Positions 45,806 through 55,800 of a stretch of 64,000 bases of DNA are shown here, piece after piece. Source of the stretch: Clostridia bacterium (GTDB taxonomy: Bacteria; Bacillota; Clostridia; Lachnospirales; Lachnospiraceae); assembly GCA_910574475.1 (NCBI GenBank), contig CAJTAT010000002.1:123077-187076 (forward strand), in the 5' to 3' direction. The notes beneath the pieces are model-generated. The model worked only from the letters and a program-made list of their open reading frames with translations. It was not told the origin of the DNA and ran no database searches. Position numbers and translations under genes: made by a program. The number at the start of each line of letters is the position of its first letter. The first letter of the stretch is position 1.

Positions 45806-47239
45806 CTAAAAGCAAATCATATGTTCCCTAATATATTCTGCAACTTTTTCGGAAGCATCACCCGTATCATAATTTCCCATAGACCCCATAAATGCATTCA
45901 ATTCAGACCGATAGGTTTTTTCATCATACCTCTCAATAGCTTCTTTCAGCTCCTCGTTGGAATGGGCTTTGATATATGGCAGCTTCTCCATGGGAATATA
46001 AAAGTTCCGGTCCTGCAGGTATTCTTCATAGTCTTTCTGATACAAAAAAACAGGTCTATTCGTATAAGAAAAGTCATACATACAACCAGAATAGTCTGTA
46101 ATCAATACATCTGCGGCCGCCAGAAGCTCCTGGAAATCGTCATAGTCGCCTGTGAAAAGATAATGGGCATCCGTTTGAAAGGAGTATTCCTGATAGTTCA
46201 CTGGATGCCTGCTGACCATCATCTGAAACGGTTTCTGGAACCTATTTTCCAGTGCCCGCCTGACCCCATCAAGGTCCAAATCGTAGCACTCTTTCTTATA
46301 ATTGCTGCGAAAGGTAGGGGCATACAGTACAATCCCCACATCTTTTCCGATGTCATAAAACTCATGAATTTTATCCCGGATGGCATCCTTCTTCCAGAAC
46401 ACATCATGCCTGGGAAGCCCTACTTTCAATATAGGTCCCTGATACCAGAAGGATTTTCTGTACAATTCTGTATAAAATTCACTCCCTGAGAGAAATACAT
46501 CTGCCATTTCTGAATCATGCTTCGCGCCCTCTATATAAAACTCTGGAAGCTTATCCTGAACGTCAGCCTCCACTCTTTTGATGGGAGCTGCCCCATGCCA
46601 TGCCTGTATATAGAACTGCCCTTCCCTCTTTCTTGTAGAATAAGCCTTCCTGCTATTGTCCACCCATACCTTGGCTGTAGCTAACTCCTGATAGTATTCC
46701 TCACTGCCATAGAGAACCTGCCTAACCCTTTCTGGAAATCCCTTCCGATATTGGGAGACCGCCCACACAAGCTCAAGCTTTTCCTCCTTGTCAAGCTCTA
46801 ATAGTTTTTCTGCAAGATATTTGGGATTTCCCCCATACCCTACACCTGACTGATTTTGGAAAAGGATCTTATACTTGCATATGGGTTCTTTGTAGAGTTC
46901 CTCATAAAAATCATTCAAAAGTTCTTCTGAATCCACGCACAAACAGTTCGATATATGGCGCTCTTTCAATAATCTCTTGATTTCATCCTGTAGAAAAGCC
47001 TGTACCGCGATGACCACCAAAGCTTCCTGAAGCTTTTCCTCACTCTTTGACAGCTCAAGGACTTTAAGCCCAAACTTATCCACCACATTTCCCTCTAGCT
47101 TTGTTACCACAAAAGCTTCTACTTTCTCCTGCATTTCATTCTGCTTGAGAAAAAGGAAGAGGATATCTGCCACTGTTCCCGCTCCGTATATGAAGATGGT
47201 ATCTGCTTTTCTGCATAGACTTCTTATGTCTTCTTTCAT
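45806..47239 (-). CDS. CDP-glycerol/polyol-phosphate transferase (TagF-like) with N-terminal Rossmann-like module
   Basis: About 477 residues. Residues ~8-105 are the shared small module (TIFIYGAGTVADILFLFLK, EAFVVTKLEG, ALVVIAVQAFLQDEIKRLL). From ~120 on it matches the CDP-glycerol glycerophosphotransferase family: QAWHGAAPIKRVEAD, VGLPRHDVFW, VLYAPTFR, MVSRHP, and DVLITDYSGCMYDFSYTNRP. It probably adds a polyol-phosphate to the glycan, as in teichoic-acid-like polymers. ATG 47239 is chosen for spacing from AAAGGA; ATG 47251 overlaps the upstream stop and is possible. Confidence 0.87.
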   Translation of the reverse strand: MKEDIRSLCRKADTIFIYGAGTVADILFLFLKQNEMQEKVEAFVVTKLEGNVVDKFGLKVLELSKSEEKLQEALVVIAVQAFLQDEIKRLLKERHISNCLCVDSEELLNDFYEELYKEPICKYKILFQNQSGVGYGGNPKYLAEKLLELDKEEKLELVWAVSQYRKGFPERVRQVLYGSEEYYQELATAKVWVDNSRKAYSTRKREGQFYIQAWHGAAPIKRVEADVQDKLPEFYIEGAKHDSEMADVFLSGSEFYTELYRKSFWYQGPILKVGLPRHDVFWKKDAIRDKIHEFYDIGKDVGIVLYAPTFRSNYKKECYDLDLDGVRRALENRFQKPFQMMVSRHPVNYQEYSFQTDAHYLFTGDYDDFQELLAAADVLITDYSGCMYDFSYTNRPVFLYQKDYEEYLQDRNFYIPMEKLPYIKAHSNEELKEAIERYDEKTYRSELNAFMGSMGNYDTGDASEKVAEYIREHMICF

Positions 47240-47244
47240 AGCTT

Positions 47245-48507
47245 TTACCATTCCTTTCGCTCCGCCCAAAGTTTTATATACATGTGACATCCATATCTCT
47301 CTAATAGCTCTGCGATCTCCTCTTGTACTTCTCTCTGGTACACAGTAATAATCACTGCCATGTCTTGTATATCCTCCAATTGATCTACTGGAACCACCGG
47401 AAGACACTCTATCCTTGTAACCTCGCTTTCCTTACTTACCAGGAACCCCAGGGGCAAGATATTCTCTGCTCTCAGCAAGGCGGAACACAGCCGTCCCATT
47501 TTACCGGCGCCATATAAATACACCTCTTTATTTCTCCTGGCAAACTCTATCACTTTACCCTTATTTCTTTGAAAACATTCCAAGTCTCCAAGGTTATTGA
47601 TTGGAAAAAAGGAGTCCATCTCCTGAAAAATCAGATGGGTGGAATACTGCAAAAAATTGATCTGTTTCTCCCCATAGGATGGCGTCATTGCAATACCCGT
47701 ACTGTAACCTGCATCCTGGGCCACATAGGCAAAGATGCGTTCTATGGCATAGCTTAAGTAATGGCCCCTTTGCAGCTTCTCATCATTAAAATCTGAGTAT
47801 TGCCACTCTGCCTCAAAAAGCTTTCGCAAGGAACATGTCCGAAACCAAAGTACCGTTCCAAAGGTAATCGGGGGCTTGTCCCATCGGATATCCGCCTTCA
47901 ACTGAAGCCTTTTTGCAAGCTCTCTGGTAATTTCAAAGGAATGGTACCAGCCATAGCCATACCAGGTATTAAAATGCTTTCCCACTGGCTCTGGCGGGGC
48001 TAGAATTCCCAAATCTTTATTCTTCTCAAATGTATCTAAGATATGATTAATGTAATCAGAACTCCCAACTTGGTTCCGCCATAAATTTTCCACCCAAAAT
48101 TGTGTGTCTTCTTTTCTTTCTGCGCAGTGCTCCTTTTTATCATGGAGAAAACAGACATACTCATACTTTGGAACAATCTCTCGCCCTGTCACCAACAGGG
48201 CGCTTACATCCCGGCCTCTGTTTTCTTTCAGAATGTAATGAACCTTTCTCCCGGAACGTGAGGCCCAGGATTCCTTTACTTCCCTTAGCACTTCTTCTCT
48301 GGAAGAGATGAGATACACATCAATCTGTGGGGGAATGTTATCCAGATAGGGATAGTAGGTTTGCAGGGTATCTAGGTAATACAGGTAGATGATAACTGCT
48401 GTCTTTCTGTAAAGTTTCAATGGCTGGGAGTTTGATTCTGTATGATTCTTTTCTGGTAATAGGAACAAAAAATTGTTCTCATATCTCAGGTCGTATACAT
48501 TTTTCAT
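47245..48507 (-). CDS. Rhamnan synthesis F (RgpF) family protein with C-terminal Rossmann-like module
   Basis: 420 residues. The RgpF domain (about 30-310) shows AVIIYLYYLDTLQTYYPYL, LKENRGRDVSALL, YEYVCFLHDKK, ILAPPEPVGKHFN and TFGTVLWFRT. RgpF proteins act in making rhamnose-rich polymers. The last ~105 residues are the recurring small module (EVYLYGAGKMGRLCSALL, ILPLGFLVSKES, AVIITVYQREVQEEIAELL). Confidence 0.88.
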   Translation of the reverse strand: MKNVYDLRYENNFLFLLPEKNHTESNSQPLKLYRKTAVIIYLYYLDTLQTYYPYLDNIPPQIDVYLISSREEVLREVKESWASRSGRKVHYILKENRGRDVSALLVTGREIVPKYEYVCFLHDKKEHCAERKEDTQFWVENLWRNQVGSSDYINHILDTFEKNKDLGILAPPEPVGKHFNTWYGYGWYHSFEITRELAKRLQLKADIRWDKPPITFGTVLWFRTCSLRKLFEAEWQYSDFNDEKLQRGHYLSYAIERIFAYVAQDAGYSTGIAMTPSYGEKQINFLQYSTHLIFQEMDSFFPINNLGDLECFQRNKGKVIEFARRNKEVYLYGAGKMGRLCSALLRAENILPLGFLVSKESEVTRIECLPVVPVDQLEDIQDMAVIITVYQREVQEEIAELLERYGCHMYIKLWAERKEW

Positions 48508-48550
48508 TTCACAATCTCCCTGGTTTTCAGACAGATAAGGTTAGGAAATT

Positions 48551-49960
48551 TTACTGGTTTATGGGCCAGTTATTTATTGTTTCCTGCAACGCTGTATCCA
48601 GCCGCTCTCCAAAGCTTTCCATAGAAAAATATGTGTCATAGACTTTCCTTGCTTCCCTTCCTATCTCTGGCAATCTATTTCGGTTCTGGATGATAGTTCT
48701 CATTTTTTCAGCTAAATCTGAAGGATCCCCAGCTTTGCAGATAAAACCATTTTCACCGTCTCTTATATACGTAACTGTTCCAGTTTTATCAGACACAATG
48801 CAGGCTTTTTTATACATCATGCCTTCTGTTGCAACGATAGGAAGAGGATCTTCCAGAGAGGGGCAAACTACCACATCAATTCTTCCATAAGCTTCATAAA
48901 TTTCACTTCTCGTTAATGGCCCTATCATTTTGATTGCATCATCTTTTGACACAATTTCTTTTATTTCATTGCTGTATTCGTCAGTTCCAATAGAACCTAT
49001 GATCCAAAACTCCACATTTTTTTTGTCCTCTATATCCAATACTTCTATTGCCTTTACAAAAATATCTTGTGCTTTTCTGGTACATACAGTTCCAATAATC
49101 GCAAAAACAAGTGTATCTGTTTTCTCTTTCAAATTTTTTTCTTTATTTTCATCTGGAACTCCATAAGGCATGGTATATTCTATCGTATTTGAAAAGTGGG
49201 AATTAAAATTCATCTGTGCAACACCGCTTACTGCACGGACATTTATCTTTTCCAATCTTCCCTTCTCAATATGTTCCTGAAATCGCTTCAGTGCTTTTTC
49301 ATATAAATCCCCAGGTTCATGTATCCACCACAACACAGGTTTTATTTTACTGATCCTACAAGCGCACAATGCCATCTGAAATACATTTACCATCACCACA
49401 TCAAATTGTTGTATCCAAAGCAGCTCTTCTTTCTCCACATACGGCAATGCCGGACAGAGTACAACATTTATTCCACCATCCGTTATCTCTTTTATAAGAG
49501 TCTTGTTTCCGTCCGGAGCTGCTAATACAACAATTTCTCCCCTGTCTTGCAACGCTCTTGCCGCATATGCGGCTGCAATGGTTCCCCCGTTATACTCAAT
49601 ATCTGTGGAAATAATTAGTACTTTTTTTTTGTACTCCCCTATCTGGCTATTTCCACAATATAGCCTTAAAAGTCCGCGATTCACTTCACTGACAAACATT
49701 TCCCAGTACCAGATATCTTCTTTTTCAACTCCCAGTTCCAACAGCTGACTTTTCATTGCCTCCTCGCTGGCACTCATTAGGATGACTTTGTCATAGAAGA
49801 GGGTTTTGACTTTACTGGGAGATACAATTGGCCGGTTATCTATAGATTTCCCCTGCATTTTTTTGTTATTGTCAAGAAAGGCTACAATTTCAGCATCTGA
49901 TGGGATCTTCCCTTTTCTTTCTTGATAAAATCTGCCTATACCAAAAATAACTATTCTCAT
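48551..49960 (-). CDS. Glycosyltransferase family 4 with N-terminal Rossmann-like module
   Basis: 469 residues. Residues 1-100 are the module (MRIVIFGIGRFYQERKGK, IVAFLDNNKKMQGKS, VILMSASEEAMKSQLLELGV). The GT-B enzyme follows (ISTDIEYNGGTIAAAYAA, WWIHEPGDLY, IIGTVCTRKAQDIFVKAI, DPLPIVATEGMMYKK). Base composition turns more AT-rich from here to about 57 kb. Its start overlaps the stop of the upstream glycosyltransferase gene. Confidence 0.88.
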   Translation of the reverse strand: MRIVIFGIGRFYQERKGKIPSDAEIVAFLDNNKKMQGKSIDNRPIVSPSKVKTLFYDKVILMSASEEAMKSQLLELGVEKEDIWYWEMFVSEVNRGLLRLYCGNSQIGEYKKKVLIISTDIEYNGGTIAAAYAARALQDRGEIVVLAAPDGNKTLIKEITDGGINVVLCPALPYVEKEELLWIQQFDVVMVNVFQMALCACRISKIKPVLWWIHEPGDLYEKALKRFQEHIEKGRLEKINVRAVSGVAQMNFNSHFSNTIEYTMPYGVPDENKEKNLKEKTDTLVFAIIGTVCTRKAQDIFVKAIEVLDIEDKKNVEFWIIGSIGTDEYSNEIKEIVSKDDAIKMIGPLTRSEIYEAYGRIDVVVCPSLEDPLPIVATEGMMYKKACIVSDKTGTVTYIRDGENGFICKAGDPSDLAEKMRTIIQNRNRLPEIGREARKVYDTYFSMESFGERLDTALQETINNWPINQ

Positions 49961-51180
49961 ATTGGCTTTTCTCCTTTGGGGCTACACTCTTCAAACTCTT
50001 TATGATTGGCCCTAATACTGTGCCACACGATCTGTTCTTTTTTGACCCCCAATTCATTCAAGTAGAGCGCTATCTCTTTGGCAACATAATAGTCATCTAC
50101 TGCAATAACCACATAATCAAAATCTCCTTTTTTTATTACTTCAGGATTTTCAATTACATGATGTTCCATTTCCTTCGTTCTATAATTCCCATCAACCCAA
50201 GACACAATCTTACAAAAATGATATCGGAAATTTTGTTCCCAGTATTGTTTCCCAAGATTGCCTGCTCCATAAAGTACTACTCTGCTCTCTTGTGGAATTC
50301 TGTCAAAGGGAAAATGCGCTAAAATTTCTAATTGGGGATATTCATAACAGCGCTTTTTCAATTCCACTGAGTTAATGTAGAAGCAGTCTAATTGTGGTTT
50401 CATAACCTCCCAATAGGGTGTTTCTTGAAATCGTCTCTTTAAATTCTCATATACTTTATATAATTTGGATATAAAGTCTTCATCTTTTATATAAGGGGGT
50501 ATTTCACCTGCGCCTCTTTGACGATGGTAGTAATAGATTTTTCTTATTATTTGAACACTTTCCACTTGAAGCATCAAAGGAAAGATGACTGTACTGTCAT
50601 CTCCATAATGACTATCTATCTCAGATGACTTTTCAAGATACTCTAAAATTATCTTTCTTTTGAATATTTTTGTACATAAGCTTGGATCTAATGCCCACGT
50701 TTCCTGTCTTGGGTTCCATAACATAACTGGAACAATTTCATCTATTATTTCTTTTTTGTTAAAAGCTCCTTCCCTTAAATAGGGCAATTGCATGATTTGA
50801 TGTTTTGCATCAATATATCTGCAGATACCTGTTATCACTAAATCACAACTATTTTCTAAAATTATATCTTTATAAGCGTTTTCATCTATCCAATCATCTG
50901 CGTCTACAAATGTAATCCAATCCCCTTTAGAAACTTTTACCCCTAGAAAACGAGCTTTTGAAACGCCTCCATTTTTCACATGCAGTACCTTAATGCTAGC
51001 ATTTTCTTCTGCTAAGGCATCACAGAGAACCCCACTTTGATCGGATGAGCCATCATCTACTAAAATGATTTCTAATGTCAAATACTTCTGCTTTAAGATA
51101 CTTTTCACGCATTCATTAATATATCGTTCTTGATTATAAACAGGGACTATTATTGATAACAATGGCTTATTTTTAGTCAT
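49957..51180 (-). CDS. Glycosyltransferase family 2 with C-terminal Rossmann-like module
   Basis: 407 residues. A GT-A domain occupies ~1-290 with LSIIVPVYNQERYINECV, VDDGSSDQSG, GGVSKARFLGV and the metal-binding VDADDW. The last ~110 residues are the recurring module (RVVLYGAGNLGKQYWEQN, IVSWVDGNYR, YVVIAVDDYYVAKEIALYL). A 125-bp AT-rich gap to the upstream gene shows nothing I can name. Confidence 0.9.
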   Translation of the reverse strand: MTKNKPLLSIIVPVYNQERYINECVKSILKQKYLTLEIILVDDGSSDQSGVLCDALAEENASIKVLHVKNGGVSKARFLGVKVSKGDWITFVDADDWIDENAYKDIILENSCDLVITGICRYIDAKHQIMQLPYLREGAFNKKEIIDEIVPVMLWNPRQETWALDPSLCTKIFKRKIILEYLEKSSEIDSHYGDDSTVIFPLMLQVESVQIIRKIYYYHRQRGAGEIPPYIKDEDFISKLYKVYENLKRRFQETPYWEVMKPQLDCFYINSVELKKRCYEYPQLEILAHFPFDRIPQESRVVLYGAGNLGKQYWEQNFRYHFCKIVSWVDGNYRTKEMEHHVIENPEVIKKGDFDYVVIAVDDYYVAKEIALYLNELGVKKEQIVWHSIRANHKEFEECSPKGEKPI

Positions 51181-51305
51181 AATTTGCTCTCCTCAAAAAC
51201 GCTCTTTCCAATCAAACGAGTGAATTTTTTGACACTCTTTTCAAGACCCATATATACTTTAAGAAAGTTACATTTCTCTTAGTGCATAACTCATATCTCC
51301 TTCAA

Positions 51306-51776
51306 TTACGAATATAGTACACTCACAAATGAAATAATATCGTTTAATAAAATACCTATTTCCAATAATTCATCAAAAATTTCATTTTCATGCAAAACAC
51401 TCATCACAATAACTTTTCTTATCTTTCCTCTTTTATATTTGTTAGCTAATTCATCTAAAGAAATAACTCTCCTCCCTATAAACCCATGGCAAAATTCTTG
51501 CGAATTTCTATCACAGATTAACTGTGATATCTCCTTTTCTTTTGTATTACGATCCAAATCTTTCAAAAAAAGTTTTGTAAAATCCGTAACTGCATATAGG
51601 GCATAATCTTCAATTCCTTCTTTATCCAGAAAATCTTTTATACTCCATCCCGCAATGTTTTTAGTTAAATAACGATAAAGTAGTCTTTCATGAAAAATAC
51701 ATTTTTTTTCATAGCTAGCTGTTTCTAATTGTGCTGAAACCTCGACTACTTGCGGAAATATTCTATTATCTTGCAT
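51306..51776 (-). CDS. Stand-alone Rossmann-like module protein, unknown function
   Basis: 156 residues. The last ~100 look like a free-standing, degenerate copy of the module attached to its neighbours: YALYAVTDFTKLFLKDL where others have the YGAG loop, LICDRNSQEF for the second strand, KVIVMSVLHENEIFDELLEIGI for the last. The glycine loop is lost, so nucleotide binding is doubtful. GGAGAG lies before the ATG. It may be a scaffold or a decayed partner. Confidence 0.6.
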   Translation of the reverse strand: MQDNRIFPQVVEVSAQLETASYEKKCIFHERLLYRYLTKNIAGWSIKDFLDKEGIEDYALYAVTDFTKLFLKDLDRNTKEKEISQLICDRNSQEFCHGFIGRRVISLDELANKYKRGKIRKVIVMSVLHENEIFDELLEIGILLNDIISFVSVLYS

Positions 51777-51813
51777 TGTTATTGCTCTCCATAATTTAAA
51801 TCGCTACTATATT

Positions 51814-52890
51814 TTAAGCTGTTTCTATTATGTTCCTAAGATATGCTGTGGATTTTTCTTTTTCTTTATTTAGAGTTAAGGAAATGGGCCCGTAGTCTAT
51901 GTCTAAATTCAATTTATTGGGCCACACATATCCCTGTATAACTCTATCTTGCAGATTTAATAGTTTAACAAGATCCTCCTGCCTACATTTTCTTATTTCT
52001 GGATAATAAATATAAAATGGTTTGTGAAAAAGTGTGGAAAATATTGCACCATGATATGAATTCGTCACAATGACTTGAGCATTTTTAATGTACCATAAAA
52101 ATTCTCCCACTCCATCCTGAAGCATACATCCTCCGTCGTTTATTAACATTCTCCTTGCAGCTGATTTTTCTGATAAAATTGTATGTTTGACAGACAAATT
52201 ATATTTTCTTACTAGTGTATTAACTAGCTCCACGCTACCAAGATCCTCATCCCCTATGGCATACCAAAAGTAGAGAACAAATGGTTTTTCCACTCTACTA
52301 GGTTTTTCTATTAATTTCTCATAATCTCTCATATTCAACAGCAGTGTTGGATCAAGCGTATATTCACATTTTTTTCCTGACAGCTTAGAAATAATCCCAG
52401 TATAACTCTTCTCTCTTACTGAAATAGATTTGAATTTAGGTAGATATTTTTGAAATAGATTTTGATCTATGTCTTTAAAATCCATACCTATACTTGCTGA
52501 GTATGCTATCCTCTTTGCGTCATCTTGCAAGTTAGGCAAAAAATATTCATAGTCAGCAGCTACCTCTCCAATATCTGTATTCCAAATCTGATCACTGCCA
52601 GTAAGGTATACATCGTATTCATTTCCACTCACCACATGAATCATAGGGGTATGAACTCCACAATGCTCAAAAAGAAATTTATTGAATTTTTTCCTTTTTT
52701 CTCTCTGACTTTCCAGACATCTGGTACTCCCAGACAAAACAGGATAATTATATCCTTCGGGCACATAGTTAATAATTTGCGCTTGGCAGTTAGGAAAAGA
52801 AGAGATGACTTTTCTCAACGCATATGCCTGTAGTACAGCTCCGTAATTATCCGCACAGTGAAATGTCAAGATTCCCACGTTTTTACTCAT
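51814..52890 (-). CDS. Polysaccharide pyruvyl transferase family protein
   Basis: 358 residues with the family start GILTFHCADNYGAVLQAYAL, a central SDQIWN-type motif (LTGSDQIWN), YTLDPTLLL, and TNSYHGAIFSTLF near the C-terminus. Members transfer pyruvate from PEP to a sugar hydroxyl, or act in related glycan reactions. It overlaps the end of the fusion gene upstream by 8 bp, so the two proteins are made together. Confidence 0.9.
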   Translation of the reverse strand: MSKNVGILTFHCADNYGAVLQAYALRKVISSFPNCQAQIINYVPEGYNYPVLSGSTRCLESQREKRKKFNKFLFEHCGVHTPMIHVVSGNEYDVYLTGSDQIWNTDIGEVAADYEYFLPNLQDDAKRIAYSASIGMDFKDIDQNLFQKYLPKFKSISVREKSYTGIISKLSGKKCEYTLDPTLLLNMRDYEKLIEKPSRVEKPFVLYFWYAIGDEDLGSVELVNTLVRKYNLSVKHTILSEKSAARRMLINDGGCMLQDGVGEFLWYIKNAQVIVTNSYHGAIFSTLFHKPFYIYYPEIRKCRQEDLVKLLNLQDRVIQGYVWPNKLNLDIDYGPISLTLNKEKEKSTAYLRNIIETA

Positions 52891-55800
52891 TCAAATTTCT
52901 CCATTTTTTTGCATACATTAACCACTTATCTACCATATCGAAGTGATAAATCCCCATCATTTGAAGCTGATGAGCTATGTCAAATCCAATCTTTGCATCT
53001 TCCAACATTATTACAACAAAAATATTTTCCTTTTTCTTTAGCTCTTCTGGTGAAATACAACTAATTCCTGGCAAAATTTCCGTATTCCATTTTTCTGAAT
53101 TATTGTCACACACATATCTAATCTTGGAATATTGTTCTACCTTTGAAAGATTCTTAGAAAAATAATATCCACATCCCCACAATACAATTTCTTTCTCCGG
53201 CATCCCTTTAAACCATTCAGGTAATTCTAACTTATCCTCTTCAATAGATTCTTGAACTTCTTCCATATTAAGCAATCTTAAAGCTTCACTTTCTGCGTAG
53301 CTGTCCGTAAATATCTCTACCACAATAGATTTTTCTTTCTTTTCCAAACTTACAAGCTCTGGCAAAATGGTTAGATATTCATCTTTTGTGCTCGCAGATT
53401 TGTATATAAATCCGAGGCCCTCTGCATAATTTTTTAAGAGATCTTTTGATTTATTTCCATAATGTCCTTTTGCTGCAATAAATAAATCTGTATGATTTCC
53501 TAAAATATTAGCCGCGTGATTATAATTTTTAAATTCGGTACCACATCCATTATTAATGACTAACAAACGGATATTATTTCCTATATGTCGGTTTCCTAAA
53601 ACATTCATATCATAGAAAAAGGCTAAATCCCCCAGTACACCAAAATAGAGTTTTTGCGAATTTGCTAAAGATGCTCCGACTAGTGTTGACAGGCAACCAT
53701 CTATTCCAAAACCTCCAGTATTTGAATAAGCTCTGACACTTTTAGGAATTTCATAAAAGTTCCAAACTCTTAAAGAATTTAATATTCCTAAATGTAGCAC
53801 TGTATTTTGAGGTAATTTTTGAGCTGTCTGTGATGCAATCCATGCATTTGAGAAAGGAAGCTCTAAAGATATCTCATCCCTTTTCCCCTGTAAAGAGGGC
53901 AATTCGACGCCCTTTGATTCTTCGTCTTTTTCTGAGGCTAGTACAACATACATATTAAAAAATGCTTTTTCTTCCATCTCAAATACATAAGATAAACTCC
54001 TAAAGGTGTCGCAGTAATTTCCATTGGGATGAACACGCCAAACTTCTTTTGCATTTATTGGAAAATAAGCGCCTGAAATATCTCCTATATGAATTAATAG
54101 ATCCATTTGAAATAGAAAATCTTCCCAAATCTGTTTTCTTCCAAAAGATGGTGTACACCGATATTTACCAGAGTAATTGGATGTATGATCACAGATAACA
54201 AAGGCTCCATACCTTCTACAAAAAGTATCTACTACTGCAGTTAGCCCGCTATCCCATTCTCCATGGGCTCCACAAAATATACCAATTCTGCCAGAGCAAA
54301 TATCAGGGCAGTTTTTCTCAGTCTGAATTCTGCGTATTACACGTGCATGCGGAAGTTTTTTTACTGAAAAATCATTATTATATGTTGTCACAAGGTTAAT
54401 ATGCACAGGTCCTGGGCTCTTATACCATAATTCATTCAAAGCTTTGTTTGCATTAATAATACAATTCCACTCGTCCTCGTCATCTTTAATATTTGGCATT
54501 TCAACACTCATTTTTACAATATCATTCTGCATTTTTGTTCGGTCAATCACCTGTGGAAGGTTATGCCCAATGCGTACACTTGGCTGTGCAGATGTAATTA
54601 CGAGTATAGGAATATTTGTATAATATGCCTCTGTCAACCCTGGAATATAATTTCTGGACGCAGTTGCTCCTGTACAACTAAGCGCAACTGCTTCTCCACT
54701 CTCTTTTGCTAACCCACATGCCATATAAGCAGCTGATCTTTCATCCGGTGCAGAATAAATTTCAAAAAAACCATCCTGTTGTACACTGTATACAAATGCT
54801 GCATTTGTAGCTCCCGGACTTACAATCAATTTTTTTATTCCATACTCCCTCATCAAATAAATTAAAATCTGTGCATTTCTCTCAGATGTATAAAAATAGT
54901 TTTTTTCGAACAAATCCACTGCCTTTCTCAGATTTTCCCGAATAGATATTTTCTGTGGACAACGTCGTTCACACATTCCACATTTAATACATTGTCCTGC
55001 GGCACCATTATTTAATATGGTGTTTTTATAAAGCATGTCCATTCGTCCATAAATAGTTTTGTCATGTTCACCTGGTCTATAATAAGAATTTATCAAAGAA
55101 AAAATATCGGGAATTTTTATCCCTTTCGGACATTCTAATGTACAATATTTACATTCTGTACATGGAATAACATTCTGTTCCTCCATTTCTTTGCGCAAAT
55201 TATAATATACGGAGGGCGTAATCTTTTCTTTACTATTGCTTTTAGATAATGTAAGTCGATTTTCTTTAATATGCTCAATCTCCGACATCCCACTTAATAT
55301 CACTTGAATTCCTGGTAATTCTTTTACAAACTGCAATGCCATTCGTGCATGTTCCTTAGAATTTTCACCTTTGGAGAGGCTTCCTCCTTTTAAAGGTTCC
55401 ATAACAATAATGGGTTTGTTATATTTTCGAGCCGTTTCATAGCATGCTCTTGACTGTATCACAGGATTCTCCCAGTCCATATAATTAATTTGAAGCTGGA
55501 CAAAATCTATTTCAGGATGCTTATCCAATATTTTCTCTAACAGTTCTGAGTTATCATGAAATGATAAACCTATCTTTTTCGCACTTCCAGTTTTTTTTAA
55601 TTCTTTTAGGAAATCAAATCCTCCATATTTTTCATGCATTTCAAAAATGTCCTTTGAAACTGCATGCAAAAGATAATAGTCAAAATATTCTACCCCACAT
55701 TCACGTAATTCCTTGTTAAATATCATAAAATAATCATTATAGGAATGTATTCCAACATAAGGCATTTTGTTTGCTAAAAAAAAACTCTCTCTTTCATATC

